Shown piece by piece: positions 48,693 to 59,255 of a stretch of 64,000 nucleotides of DNA. Origin of the DNA: Prostheceraeus crozeri. Taxonomy: Eukaryota > Platyhelminthes > Polycladida > Euryleptidae. Position 1 is the first letter of the stretch, and each line of letters starts with the position of its first letter. A model generated the notes under the pieces. It made no database searches. It saw only the letters and a program-made list of their open reading frames with translations, and was not told the DNA's origin. Made by a program: the position numbers and the translations under genes. The stretch is from NCBI GenBank assembly GCA_907163375.1, contig CAJQUW010005703.1:1-64000 (forward strand), written 5' to 3'.

Positions 48693-48760
48693 GGTGGTAG
48701 GATAGCTCAGAAGGTCCAGGGTTCGAGTCTGTCCCCTTAGGAGGTACCACCGCTCTTTTT
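48693..48760 (+). ncRNA. tRNA-like pol III remnant
   Basis: GGTGGTA (48693..48699) can pair with TACCACC (48745..48751). Between them are GGATAGCTCAG (D-arm/A-box-like) and CAGGGTTCGAGTCTG (T-arm/B-box-like). A T-run (CTCTTTTT, ending 48760) follows, as a pol III terminator would. The anticodon arm is missing (total ~59 nt), so it is not a functional tRNA. It may be a truncated tRNA gene or a SINE head. The pairing and terminator are seen; transcription is inference. Confidence 0.4.
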
Positions 48761-49413
48761 AGAGTTTGCTAGTAAAGAATGACAAGTTCACAAAAATTTT
48801 GAACGGCGTTGAGCTCACGTTCATTTTTAAAATCGAGAACTCCGTTCAGTTAAAGTCTATGATATTAAAAATATGAACGCCGGTCAGCTCAAGTTCAGCA
48901 ATTAGTCCGTCTCGCTCACTTCAAGTTCACCTTTCCTCTCCAATCATTTCAAAACTAATTTTAATTTACTTTGACTACGCAGTTAGTCTTTGCTTCTTTC
49001 ACATGTCTAAATATTTCAGTGTAAGATATTGCGATTTACGAACTATAATGTCACTGCAATTGGAGAATTCCCGGGTTATAAGCTTACTTGGCTTTACAGC
49101 AACGATACTTTCCTCTTTGACATAATGGTAATTGTATGAAGGTATACTTGTATAAATCTATTTGTAATAGATGGAACAGCACTATAATTTGCAAAGATCA
49201 ATCCTAGAGGAGGCCTGCAGTTTTTTGTCATAAAATTAAGTTGTAGCTGCTGTAACGGCATACGTCACATTTGCGCTATTAAGTTGAAAACACCTCAACT
49301 GATGCACTAGAATTTTATTTCTTAGATGCAATGTGAAAACTGCAATAAAAAATGCAGGATACATCATTTCACGCTCACAAGTAAATTTTACATCATAGGG
49401 AGTTACAAATATG

Positions 49414-49516
49414 CCTAAAACTCACCGTTTCCAGGTTTAAATAGCACAATAGAATTACATGTAAATAGTCATTGTAAATATTGTGCTATTTAAACCTGGA
49501 AACGGTGAGTTTTAGG
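49414..49516. repeat. perfect 37-bp inverted repeat
   Basis: Arms 49414..49450 and 49480..49516 are exact reverse complements (start CCTAAAACTCACCGTTTCC), with a 29-bp loop. They lie inside the decayed hAT-like element but look much younger than it. Confidence 0.95.
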
Positions 49517-49943
49517 TACCCTAGGTGACCTATAGGATCTTGATAGATCCAACAAATCAAAGCCTTTTCGTTGTCTGGTAACTAAGAGACGCAAAAATAA
49601 GATCTACAGGCATAAAAATTTTGATTTAGAACTACAAGCATCAAGAAATTCAGGTCTACAGTTCTTTGTCATAAAGAACTGCTTTATGACTTTTTTTTTA
49701 GTCACAAAGCATTAGGCCTCTACACATAAAAATATATTAAGAATAAAAATATCTAAGATTTCCAAGAATTCTATATTGTGCATGCGTGTCATCATGAGCG
49801 TCTGGCGTCCGACAGTATGGATAAAAATAGCATCGGGTGAAACATTCTAAATAGATAATTTCGGTCAATCATGTGTGAAGGTTTAAAGGTAGAAATGAAG
49901 GGGAGCATTCAGCTCTCGGTCATCTCCGAAATATGCGGACACC

Positions 49944-50053
49944 GTTCAGTTCTTCGTGAACTAGTTCAATTGAACGGCGTTCAGTTCTTCGTGAACTAGT
50001 TCAATTGAACGGCGTTCAGTTCTTCGTGAACTAGTTCAATTGAACGGCGTTCA
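49944..50053 (+). repeat. 35-bp tandem repeat, about 3 units
   Basis: Units starting GTTCAGTTCTTCGTGAAC at 49944, 49979 and 50014, essentially identical. Each unit contains TTGAAC/GTTCAA and GTTCAC/GTGAAC palindromic pieces. Subterminal to the right end of the hAT-like element. Confidence 0.95.
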
Positions 50054-50161
50054 GTCACACTCTGGTTACTAGCCCTAACCTGATGAAAGTTGCGAGTGTG
50101 TAATAGCTGCTCCAACCCTAGTATGGTCTCGTGCCTTGGGGGGGGGGAGCATGGATAAAAA

Positions 50162-50641
50162 GAAATAACAGAGGATGTTGAAGAGAAACGTATTTTTTAA
50201 ATTACGACGGTATCAGATAATAATTGCGTCATCTCAGATGACACACGATCTTTCAGAAAACTGATACATGTGGAATTTGAGAGTCTGGTAGATTAATTAT
50301 TCTTTTTTAGGATAAAAATTAGCGTGCGAAGCCTCCTATGCGTGCTACATCAGAAACTAGCTGCATGATAAAAACCTGTAAAATGATAGACCAACATTTT
50401 TAGCGAAATAACAGAGAATGTTGAAGAGAAACGTATTTTTTAAATTACGACGGTATCAGATAATAATTGCGTCATCTCAGATGAGACACGATCTTTCAGA
50501 AAACTGATACATGTGGAATTTGAGAGTCTGGTAGATTAATTATTCTTTTTTAGGACAAAAATTAGCGTGCGAAGCCTCCTATGCGTGCTACATCAGAAGC
50601 TAGCTGCATGATGAAAACCTGTAAAATGATAGACCAACATT
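50162..50641 (+). repeat. 243-bp tandem duplication
   Basis: 50162..50404 and 50405..50641 are direct copies (start GAAATAACAGAG.ATGTTGAA), about 98% identical. Single differences include ATGACACACG/ATGAGACACG and AGGATAAA/AGGACAAA. Recent local duplication, just left of the Crypton-type element. A run of nine or ten G (50138-50147) precedes it. Confidence 0.95.
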
Positions 50642-51375
50642 TCAGTTATCACCTACACATTTTTGATTTGTTCAGATTTCTTTGCATTTTTGCGTGACAG
50701 CACTTAATGGTCACAAGATTCCTCATTGAACAAGAGTATTTTCGTGTGTAAAAAATGGCGACTTTTCCGAGACCGTTATTATTCCCAAATTTTCGGTGTA
50801 CACCTTCTTCTGGGGAAGCAAATTGGAAAGGAGACAATTCATTTCAAGGGATGTTTGCGAAAACATTTTTAAAAAATAGTAGCTGAAATATCATTGCATG
50901 GAAAAGGACATAGATTTTCTATAGCATAAATGCATGCGCTAAATGGGAAACCTCTCTGAGGCAGGGAGCCCTAGATAGCGAAAACAATGCTAGTTAGGGT
51001 TCCCTGCCGCAAACCTACCTTCTATGGTAGGTGCAGTTGTACATATAATAAGAATGAAGTTGTCTATGGAAGTCAATAAAACGTTATAGACATAGACAAC
51101 TTCATTCATTATATAATCAAGTTAGATCTCTATGAAAAAGAGATCGAAGTGACATTGTACATAGACATCTTTAACTACCATAATGCAATGAAGCACTTGA
51201 TTGAGTTTGTGATATTTGTCATTCTATTTTAACATTTAACGATTAAATCATGCAAAAATGGAAATCTTCAGCTGCTTCGCAGCTTCAGATTTCTATATTA
51301 TACTATGGAAAATTACCAGGCATTCATAAGATCTATGTGCCTGGTAATATAGTTCAAAACCTTATAAATGGCGGG

Positions 51376-51869
51376 CAGTGTTGCGATTCGCGCGTGTTTA
51401 CACGCGCGCGCGTTTTTTTGACAATTTGCGCGTGTAAGCGTGTTTTTTTCCATTTTGCCCGTTTTTTAAGTTTTCGACTTCTATTTTTAATTTTTGATAA
51501 TAGAAAACTTTGGTTCTAAAATATCAAAATCAAGATTTCAAAATTTCAAATTACATGCAGTGTCTAGATAAGCCACATGTATAGCCTATCAAAGATCATT
51601 TAGGTTCATTAACATCTCACTCAATGGATAGCCTATAGGCCCACTGCTCGTATGCATCTACCACTTAAGGCACGTGTGTATTTGACTTGTCCTGAAAAAT
51701 ACCAAAGCTCTTACTATCTGATCTGCAAATTTAAGCTTTGTAAAAATTCGTTTCATCAAATATTAGCGATCATAGTTGCCATTTTGGCTTATTTGTAAGG
51801 AAATACATGTGCGCGTGTTTTTCGACCTTGCGCGTTTTTTTTTACCCTACGCCAAGAATCGCAACACTG
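51376..51869. mobile_element. hAT-type MITE nested in the Crypton region
   Basis: 494 bp. Ends CAGTGTTGCGATTCGCGCG and, inward from the right, CAGTGTTGCGATTCTTGGCG. Flanked by an 8-bp duplication with one difference (ATGGCGGG 51368..51375, ATGGCGAG 51870..51877). GCGCGTGTTT motifs cluster at both ends. Non-coding. Confidence 0.88.
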
Positions 51870-52158
51870 ATGGCGAGTAAACTTGATTATATAAATATTT
51901 TTTCTATGCATATAGTAAAAAGCTATCTTTTCCTGAAAAGTTTTACTTTTCGTACAACTTTTACTTTACCCTACTCATTTTTACTTTTCCGTACAACTTT
52001 TACTTTTTTGTTAAATTTTTATTAATTAAGAAAATAGCAAGTAACAATATGTGTGTATTGCATGTTATATAAAATTATTGGTAGACAATGATAAAAGAGT
52101 TCTAACTGCAAATAATTTTAGCGAACAATTAACACATTAACTAGAATGTTTTCTAACA

Positions 52159-53207
52159 TCAAAAGTTGAAAACAATGTTAGAGCAATTGGAAAAATTGAT
52201 AATTTTTGACTGTTCAGCCCTTTCGGACGTTTGATTCTGCATATGAATGCCCGAAGAACTTGACGGTTGCTTTTTCATTAGGCTCGCAATGCTCAGTTTC
52301 CTGGAAGTTGTATTGTCCACATACTTTAATGCCGTGTTTTGGTTTTTCCAGTTGAAGTGTTTTTGCAAAGATGTTGAAGATGCTCCAGCTTCAGCAAGAA
52401 TATTTGCTGAAGTTCTCCTCATAGCATGCCCCGTATAAGTTGTTGGTTGTTCCAGTTTCAAAAACGTCGCAACATTATTTTTTCAACATTATTTACAACA
52501 TTTATTCGCAGATAATTTAGCTAATAGATGCACTCCTATTGGTTGTTTGGTATAATACGATCGACCATCTTTATGCAAGCGATATGATTTCATAAATCTT
52601 CCTTCACAACTTCACAGTCTGCCAGCATGTTGTCATACTTTTCCAAAAAGCCACAATATTCCAGCGGAATATTAAATTTATTATTGAATTGCTCACCTTT
52701 CTGTTTGCTCACGGAATAGGTGACCCACATACCTGTAGATTCATTAAATTCAAAATCATCACTGTTTAAGTTGGCGAGATCTGAGCACCTTAAACCTCCA
52801 AAATAACACACGGTGACAGCTGCATTCATATGTATGAATTCTTTCTCATTCGGCGCGTTCTCCAGAAAGTTGAATATGTCCTCTTTAGAAAACAAACTAG
52901 CAGTTTTTCGCTTATAACCTGCCTCATAAGATTTTAATAGAAGAGTCAAACGTGGGGAAGCTTGGAGTTTTCCTCCGTGGTATAGTTGAAGTTTATTATT
53001 CAACATAGAATAAATAGACCATAATGTACTTGAAGCCAACTTCTTTTCTCTTTTCAAGTAATTGAAATACTGCAAAAAGTTTTCTTCGTTAGGTTTTTCG
53101 TTGTTTAACTTAGAATATTCCTGAAACTGTTTCCAATTCTTATCGTATTTTTTAACACTTTTCATAGGATGAATATCATCAATAATTTCAGCAGCAAAAC
53201 GCTTCAT
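52159..53207 (-). pseudogene. Crypton tyrosine recombinase, broken
   Basis: The N-terminal 205 codons (53207..52590) start MKRFAAEIIDDIHPMKS. They have a SAM-like core-binding region (KYDKNWKQFQEYSKL) and then the catalytic domain, with the first Arg in VCYFGGLRCSDLANL and a Lys-bearing beta hairpin (YSVSKQKGEQ). The C-terminal part, 52461..52159 in another frame, carries TYTGHAMRRTSANILAEAG (H-x-x-R motif), then NWKNQNTALKYVDNT with the Trp and nucleophilic Tyr. All catalytic residues R-K-HxxR-W-Y are therefore visible. The frame is broken between 52460 and 52590, so the gene is inactive. Crypton is favoured over a phage-type integrase by the GHAMRRTSA..L motif and the animal context. Confidence 0.82.
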
Positions 53208-53684
53208 TTCTTTTGCAGTTTGCTAACTATACTGCCAACAAGTTGATTTAGCAATTTGAAATTACAAAATGAGAAGTCTACACGGAAGTCTATGGTTTTG
53301 CAAATCAATACATTTCCATGATGATGTCATAGATATGCATAGAAAAAAATTACGTTCCTTCATTGGAAAAGCACTATTTCCATACTCGGATTTCTATTCA
53401 CACTCGATCGCTGGCGCTCTCTCGTGTGAATAGATATCCTCGTATGGAAAAGTAGTACTTTTCCAATTTCAGGAAAATAATTATTGAAAGAAAAAATAAA
53501 TTGAGGAAGTTACATGCATGTCTTATTTTGCACGTTCATTAGCTGTTGTTGAGAAGAAGGTGTACACCGAAAATTTGGGAATACATTTATAATAACGGTC
53601 TCAGAAAAGTCGCCATTTTTTTTATACACCCAATCACCACAGACCGATGGCATATCTAAAATGTATTATTCAAGAGTATTTTCG

Positions 53685-53989
53685 ATTATATTTAATCTGA
53701 ACTGTCATGCTGAGCTCTTGCGATTGGTACTTGATCAATTAAAAACAGACTATTAGTTAAGGAGAAATTGATATTGACAAATTTCTGTCCCATTTTCCGC
53801 TTTCGACTATGGATTGTAATGCAATGATATGTGGATCGAACTTCTTGCATTAGCCACCGCCAGGGATTGGTACTAAAACTCCGTGTTGTAGCTGTTCTTT
53901 TTCCTCGATCGTAACTGTCGTCACATTCAATTGGCCAGTCGATCAATGGCCTGAAGTAACTTTGTGATCTTGCTTGAGAGGGATTGGGC
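53685..53989. other. no recognised feature
   Basis: Short stretch between the Crypton flank and a LINE remnant. It may be worn LINE 3' sequence on the minus strand, but no motif is clear. Confidence 0.4.
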
Positions 53990-54540
53990 ATCCTAAAGCG
54001 GGGGTTCTAGCGTTGGTCATCGCGGCAGTTGCGGATAATGTGGTCGATATTTTCTTCTTCTTCGCAGTGCTCGCTGTTCGGGTCTTCTGTTTGCCAATTC
54101 GGCAACGATGTGGTGCGTCCAACGTGAAATGTCCTGTTCTGATTTTGGCCAGGCAAACTTTCTTTTCTCGTCATGAATTTTTCTTCTTTTTCTGACCAGG
54201 TATTTTTCCATCTTCTGTAGTCTTCATTACCTTATGTGTCCTCATGACTCGGGATCCATCGTAGGCTGATGTCATTTGCTTTGATAAAAGTCATTCCAGA
54301 TTTTGTTTCCTTCAGCTGTTTTTTTGGTTCATGTGCCCTTTACTAAGCTCTTCTATGGCACTTTTGCTGTTGGTGAGGATGATGGTGTGTGACAATGCAT
54401 TCTGTGGCTGCTTGAATAGACATCATTTCAGTATGGAAGGAGGAACAACACTTTCCTGCTGCTGTCAAGAATTTCATCGTATGGTCTTTAGAGATAACTA
54501 TAGCTCCACTTCCACCATTTGTATGGTCTTCCATTGCAGT
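53990..54540 (-). mobile_element. LINE RNase H fragment
   Basis: On the minus strand, GGSGAIVISKDHTMKFLTAA then CCSSFHTEMMSIQAATE gives the start and acidic helix of the LINE RNase H domain (compare GGSGAVII at 17.4 kb). Further down, shifted frames give LAKIRTGHFTLD, the RTGH motif after RNase H. Several breaks and a large internal loss. Same group as the LINE at 14-17.5 kb. Confidence 0.75.
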
Positions 54541-54967
54541 CTCTATGTTAAAAACTACATGTTTAAGACTTGTTTCATGTGTTGCAAAGCTAACTTTTTA
54601 GATTTTCTATTTAATTCGAATTCTCAACATTGATAGTCATTCATTACGTTGTGAATAACTAGCACTTCAATACCGTGTTAGCTTTAATTCATAAATTATT
54701 CCGGTGAATTTTTCACTCTGTCTTTTATTCACGAGCTGAATGAAACGAAATGAAATCATTAATAAATACTTCGTCTTTCAGTCTTTATAAACAAAGTGGG
54801 CGTTCTAAGTTGGTCGAAGCAATGTACTAAGCTTGGAATATGTTGTAAGCAGCTCATTCAGTGTAACAAGTACGAACATCATCGTTTTTTAACAATTTGA
54901 CAGTTTTTTGTTGCAGTTTTTAATGCATATTTGGAGTTTCAACCAATACTGTTTTTTGCCAATATTG
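54541..54967. other. no recognised feature
   Basis: AT-rich. May include sequence upstream of the Penelope-like fragment, into which the MULE-like element below is inserted. Confidence 0.4.
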
Positions 54968-54976
54968 TTCAGTGTT

Positions 54977-55629
54977 GGGCGCGTCTAAATACCACAAATA
55001 CAGCACAAATGCACCACAAATACATTTCAGCCGCCACAAACATAGCACAAATGCATTTTCCGTGCCACAGACACAGCAGGATTGACACGGAAGCAACAAA
55101 TCCTGCCACAAATACATTATTCATGTTAGAAGTAGAAACTATTATTTCTACAAGTTCACTTATACAATACAATCAATGCAAATTTGAATGAACTTGAAGA
55201 TTGCCACAAAGACTATCCTAACACATTCCTTTCCCACAAATAGATTGTAACGCACATGAATGCATTGAGTATGGCCACATAAACTTTCCAGCTTCTGCTT
55301 AAACTGCAGAAATCATGTCTATACATAAATTCTAAAATTCTGCATTGCCACAAAACCGCTGTTTAGATCAGCCGCTGAAATCTATTTATAGGAAAAGGAA
55401 TATGTTGGGGAAGTCTTTGTGGCACTCTTCATGTCGATTCAAAGTTGCATTGATTGTACTGTATATATGTTAGTTTAAGAGTACCTGCGGCAATACGAGC
55501 TTCTATTTCTAACAGTAAGACTGTCTTTGTGGCAGGATTTGTTGCTTCTGTCTCAATCCTGCTGTATCTGTGGCGTTGAAATGTATTCGTGCCGTATTTG
55601 TGGCGTATTTGTGGTATTTAGACGCGCCC
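54977..55629. mobile_element. MULE-like MITE with 9-bp target duplication
   Basis: 653 bp. Ends GGGCGCGTCTAAATACCAC and its reverse complement. An exact 9-bp duplication TTCAGTGTT lies at 54968..54976 and 55630..55638. The TIRs run about 120-150 bp and are built of CACAAAT.CA-type repeats (CCACAAATACA, GCACAAATGCA), also scattered through the middle. A 9-bp duplication, G-rich ends and long TIRs fit the Mutator-like superfamily. No transposase, so non-autonomous. Confidence 0.9.
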
Positions 55630-55639
55630 TTCAGTGTTC

Positions 55640-56448
55640 ATCACAGTGAACTTGACCACTCTCTGCAAGTTACAATTTGGCAAAATTTTTAGATAATCTA
55701 ATAAAACCACATATAAATTCGAAACATATGTTGAATTCTACCTCTCACTTGATAGAAGAAATTAATAAAAATCAAGAACTTTTTCATGACAAACATATTT
55801 TAATTAGTTATGATGTTGAATCACTGTTCACGAACATACCTGTAAATGAAACAATTGAGCTGGCGGCTAATTTAGTCTATGATAAGAATTCAACTAATAA
55901 ACCTTTGTTTGGCAGGGATGTATTTAAAAAACTGTGCCTGTTTGTCACGAGTGGTCAATTTTTATTTAATGACCAAATGTTTAAGCAGATAGATGGTGTA
56001 AGTATGGGTTCCCCCTTGCTCCTACACTCGCAAATCTATTTTTGTCACATATGGAACAAAATTGGATGAATGAAGAATGCAGTCCACTTTATTACGCAAG
56101 ATATGTAGATGATTGCATTTGCGTTTTGATGATATAAAGAAAGTAGAACGGTTTCACCAATTTTTAAACAGACAACACAAAAATTTGAAATTTACTGTAG
56201 ATATTGGAGTCAATAGTGTAGCATTCTTGGATGTTAAAATAAATATTACGAATAATTTGGAAACTAGCATCTTTAGAAAAGAAACGTTCACAAATGTGCT
56301 ATTAAATTTTGAAGCAAACTGTCCAAGAGCGTGGCACCGGGGTCTGGTTATTGGAATGCTGAGTAGAGCATATACGGTAACCAGCAATTGGAATATATTT
56401 CATGATGAAATTGAGAAAATTCTGAAAATTTTTGAATGCAAAATTATT
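55640..56448 (+). mobile_element. Penelope-like reverse transcriptase fragment
   Basis: Plus-strand frames show the RT fingers/palm motifs of Penelope-like elements: ISYDVESLFTNIPVNETIEL (the SFDVxSLFTNVP box), then GVSMGSP, then a region containing a YVDD-type box, and FTVDIGVNSVAFLDVKI. The C-terminal GIY-YIG part is not attached here. The copy is broken at a few places, truncated at both ends and interrupted by the insertion starting at 56449. Confidence 0.85.
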
Positions 56449-56891
56449 TCTTCATCTTTCTTGCTTTTGTTAATCTAGTTTCCATCTAGGCTGTATGTAT
56501 ATGCAATATCCTGTAAACTGTTTGGTACTTATGGGTTATCTACCCATCCCCACGTTTTCAATTTTGTCTAAAATCTGCAAAAATGCATCAGCCTTACTTT
56601 TTGAATTAGAGACGGCAACTTGATGTGCAGCGATGTCAGCATCTTGATCTGACTTTGTCTGTTCGACGGATTATTGTTACTCGTGTGTGCATTGTTCTCT
56701 CTCCCTCTTCGTCTCATCTACTGCTATCTGAAATCTTCCCACGACCACTACCCTGTCACTCCCTTCTTAAGTCAAGTATATTAATTGGAAGGAAGTTGTC
56801 GCGACATGACCTTGTTGACCTAGCGCTCTGCTCAGAAGATGAGGTCAGATCAAGCTGCTGACATCGCCACACTTCAAGTCATCGTCTATAA
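56449..56891 (-). mobile_element. GGTACTT MITE copy plus shared flank, inside the Penelope-like copy
   Basis: TTTGGTACTTATGGGTTATC at 56520 starts the MITE end. The sequence through 56891 reproduces, in reverse, the right half of 33528..34075 (AGAGACGGCAACTTGATGTG, GTTCGACGGATTATTG, TCTACTGCTATCTGAAATC) and then part of its left half (TTGACCTAGCGCTCTGCTCA). The 80 bp to its left (56440..56520) also matches the flank of that other copy (34076..34158), so the duplicated unit is bigger than the TIR element. Confidence 0.75.
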
Positions 56892-57054
56892 CAGGGGTTC
56901 TCAACACGTGGCCCGCGGGCCATTTTGTGGCCCGCAAGCTTGTTGGCGGTGACCCGCGATGAAACGAGTGAGCAAGACATGCGTATATTTGGTGGCTTGT
57001 CAATTGAGCTTGTCTATCAGTTTAAGAACAGCTAATTTGTAGCGCACGGCGACA
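56892..57054. mobile_element. isolated hAT terminus
   Basis: CAGGGGTTCTCAACACGTGG then CCCGCGGGCC and TTTTGTGGCCCGCAAGC. This is the kind of terminus (CAGGGGT.CTCAA...GGCCCGCGGGCC) carried by a widespread hAT group. No matching second end was found nearby, so only one end or a one-ended deletion product is present. Confidence 0.5.
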
Positions 57055-57200
57055 AACGTGATGTGCGCGCTATCTACGGTAGCCAGCAATTGGAATATAT
57101 TTCATGATGAAATTGAGAAAATTCTGGAAATTTTTGAATGCAAAATTATACTAAGAACTTTGTTCTTAAAATTGTTTCGGATTTTGTTAGCAGAAAAGTC
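57055..57200 (+). mobile_element. Penelope-like fragment, continuation
   Basis: TAGCCAGCAATTGGAATAT through TTTGAATGCAAAATTAT repeats, with about two differences, the end of the fragment at 56378..56448. It then runs on beyond it. The insertion 56449..57054 is therefore bracketed by a ~70-bp direct duplication of the Penelope-like sequence. Confidence 0.75.
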
Positions 57201-57801
57201 AAGGGTAAGAGGCAATGTTCTCAAACAAACTATTATTTCATTTTTGTCTCTCTGATGTGACCTTTTGTGCGCAGGTGTGATCGAGGCTAGGAAGGCTTGT
57301 CTTCTCTACTAAATCATCGAGTGAAGCTACCTTTTTTCACTATCACGGTTCATTCCCTCAACTATTACAAGCTTTGCATGCACTGCTGTCTCTGTACTTT
57401 TGTTTGACGGAGAAAGTTGACATCAAGACAGTGACAGCTATGTACGTCCTATCATTTGATAGGACTCCGACAAAAATGATAGAACTCCGGGACTCCGACT
57501 CCGCATCCCTGATTTGACGTCATTCATATTATGAATGAAATTAACATGAAATGGAATAGGTCTTTCATTTCAAAACAAGTTGAGATGTACAACATGTACG
57601 AGTATAGTGTAAAACATCAATTACGATCCACAGTTTGACCTCGCGGACTTAGCTGAAACTCATAGCACTGATAAGTTTGTTGTGTGGATATTTGTACATA
57701 AATCAAAGAATATAAAGGGCACGTCGTACATCGACCGGAAAAGTGTTTTCAGCTTCCTTGTTATCAGATAAGTGGTAACAACACTGATGATGTCAGAGAT
57801 A
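57201..57801. other. no recognised feature
   Basis: Nothing recognised. GGACTCCGAC and GGAACTCCG-like short repeats near 57465-57505. Confidence 0.4.
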
Positions 57802-58580
57802 TATAATAATAATAATAGTAATAATCTCTTTATTGTTTCACTACAAGGAATCGGTGAACACCTACAAAATGCGATGACATACGTTTTGAAAGTAAGGAAT
57901 AACATGCAAGGTACCACAAACTATTTGCATTAAAAAAGAGTAATAAAAGGAAATGAAGGGACTAATTACAATATCTAATAAGAGTTTGACGATCTCATCG
58001 TTTTTGAGCGTGGACGATACAAGGTTTTTGGCGGAGCACGAGGACTTATAGTTCTTTCCGCATCGCTAGTGCAAAACATGGAACGTAGTGGATGTTCAAA
58101 ATTTGTACCTATAGCAGACATAAATCTTTCACTTGATTTGTTTACAGAGTACAACCATGAATTGCTTTCCGATTGCTGAATGCCGATAATACGGAAAACA
58201 CGTTTTTCAACAAGGAAAAAGTCATTTAAAAGATATTTAGGTGCATTGCAAAATCATGGAAATCCGTAAGTCATAACAGATCGTAAGAAGGCATAGTAAC
58301 TTTTCAACAACTATTCAGTATCACAACCACTGCGTTTATGATTGTAAATTATAATTGGAAACTTTCCTCACAATCTCTAGAAAATGGACATTCCATTTGA
58401 GATCACAAGAAATGGTTACACCCAAATAAGAAATGGAGTTCACACTATCAATACAAACGATAACATTTCAAGTAACTAATGATTTTTAGCGATGTTGTCC
58501 ATTGCTGAGCATTTTGATAAGTGATGGATGTACCAAGTACATGTTGGGGGTGATCGGTAGTTAGAAGGTGCCGGCCACCG
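57802..58580 (-). mobile_element. LINE 3' end with (TTA)n tail (CR1/L2-like)
   Basis: Minus-strand reading near 58450..58360 gives SVNSISYLGVTISCDLKWNV then FLEIVRKVSN, the conserved thumb motif (LGV.is.DLkW..HI) of CR1/L2/Jockey RTs. Further down in other frames come FRIIGIQQSESNSWLYSVN and FEHPLRSMFCTSD. The 3' end has AATAAAG then a TTATTACTATTATTATTATTAT tail. A short tandem tail of this type is expected of CR1/L2-like LINEs. Multiple frame changes: dead. The same thumb motif recurs at 63.9 kb. Confidence 0.75.
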
Positions 58581-58988
58581 CCCTGTATGGAAACCGCAAC
58601 TGACTGAGTGATATACTTCTATGTTATTTGCATGCTAGTCTGGTACTCGTTAACACATGTAATTATCAGCTCTTCAATTGTATTGGTTTTCGAGATATAC
58701 ATGTGAACAGTTTGTAGGCATAGTTTGGAATTTTTTTGAAAATGGCTCTTCGTATTTTCAAGTTTAACGCTTTATAACAGTTTAGCTGCAGCATTGAGAA
58801 AATAGCATTACTCCTTACATGTTTTTTCAGCATAAGTTTTAAGTACCCCATGGGGGAGGTATGGACCGGCCAGTAGCACCCCATACTACATTTATGTAGG
58901 AAGTTAGCCCCATGTCAAGTTTGTAATATGAACTATCTGCATCTATATTTTGTTATTGCACTGTACTAAAAAATATTCATGTCATGTG
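58581..58988. other. possible LINE upstream remnant
   Basis: Minus-strand frame at 58666..58884 (72 codons) could be worn upstream RT sequence of the same LINE. No diagnostic motif. Otherwise nothing recognised. Confidence 0.35.
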
Positions 58989-59138
58989 AGATCGACGATG
59001 TTTCATATTGTTCTTTTTTTATACTCTGGATTTCCCGCGTTTTTCTACGAATCACACACATTAAGATCGAAGATGTTTCATGTTGCTCTCTTTTTAGACC
59101 TATGGACTTCCCGCGTTTTTCTAAGAGTATCATTAAGA
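58989..59138 (+). repeat. 75-bp tandem duplication
   Basis: 58989..59063 and 59064..59138 are direct copies with ~85% identity (AGATCGA.GATGTTTCAT, GGA.TTCCCGCGTTTTTCTA). The period divides by three, which gives repeating short frames on both strands. Confidence 0.85.
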
Positions 59139-59255
59139 TTGTTGACATATCCTATCTCGGATTACGAATTGACTTGTTGGATACGAATTCGATGGCGAAG
59201 TGAATGTCAACGAACTATAATGGCATGCTTTAAAAACTCTTTGTGAAACACAATT

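Larger units (their letters stand above)
48773..50064. mobile_element. decayed hAT-like element
   Basis: The right end, read inward, CAGAGTGTGACTGAACGCCG, resembles the left end TAAAGAATGACAAGTTCAC. The flanking 8-mers TTTGCTAG (48765..48772) and GTTACTAG (50065..50072) agree at 6 of 8. GAACGGCGTTCAGTTC-type motifs repeat near both ends (48800-48910 and 49944-50053), as hAT subterminal sites do. No transposase. The boundaries are plausible rather than proven. Confidence 0.55.
50745..53670 (-). mobile_element. Crypton-type tyrosine-recombinase element
   Basis: Contains a tyrosine recombinase gene (52159..53207, minus). Near the ends are inverted copies of a ~75-bp block (50745..50815, with AAATGGCGACTTTTC and TTTTCGGTGTACACC; 53553..53627 reversed). 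Outside these, an exact 14-bp direct repeat CAAGAGTATTTTCG occurs at 50731..50744 and 53671..53684. Cryptons are DNA transposons that move by a tyrosine recombinase and usually lack TIRs, so the inverted block plus long direct repeat is unusual. The right inverted block is separated from its direct repeat by 43 bp. No reverse transcriptase is present, which argues against a DIRS-type element. Confidence 0.65.

Noticed and set aside
52159-53207. Bacterial or phage integrase (contamination or lateral transfer)
   Set aside because: Sequence style (GHAMRRTSA motif), AT-rich animal context, nested hAT MITE and decay fit a resident Crypton.
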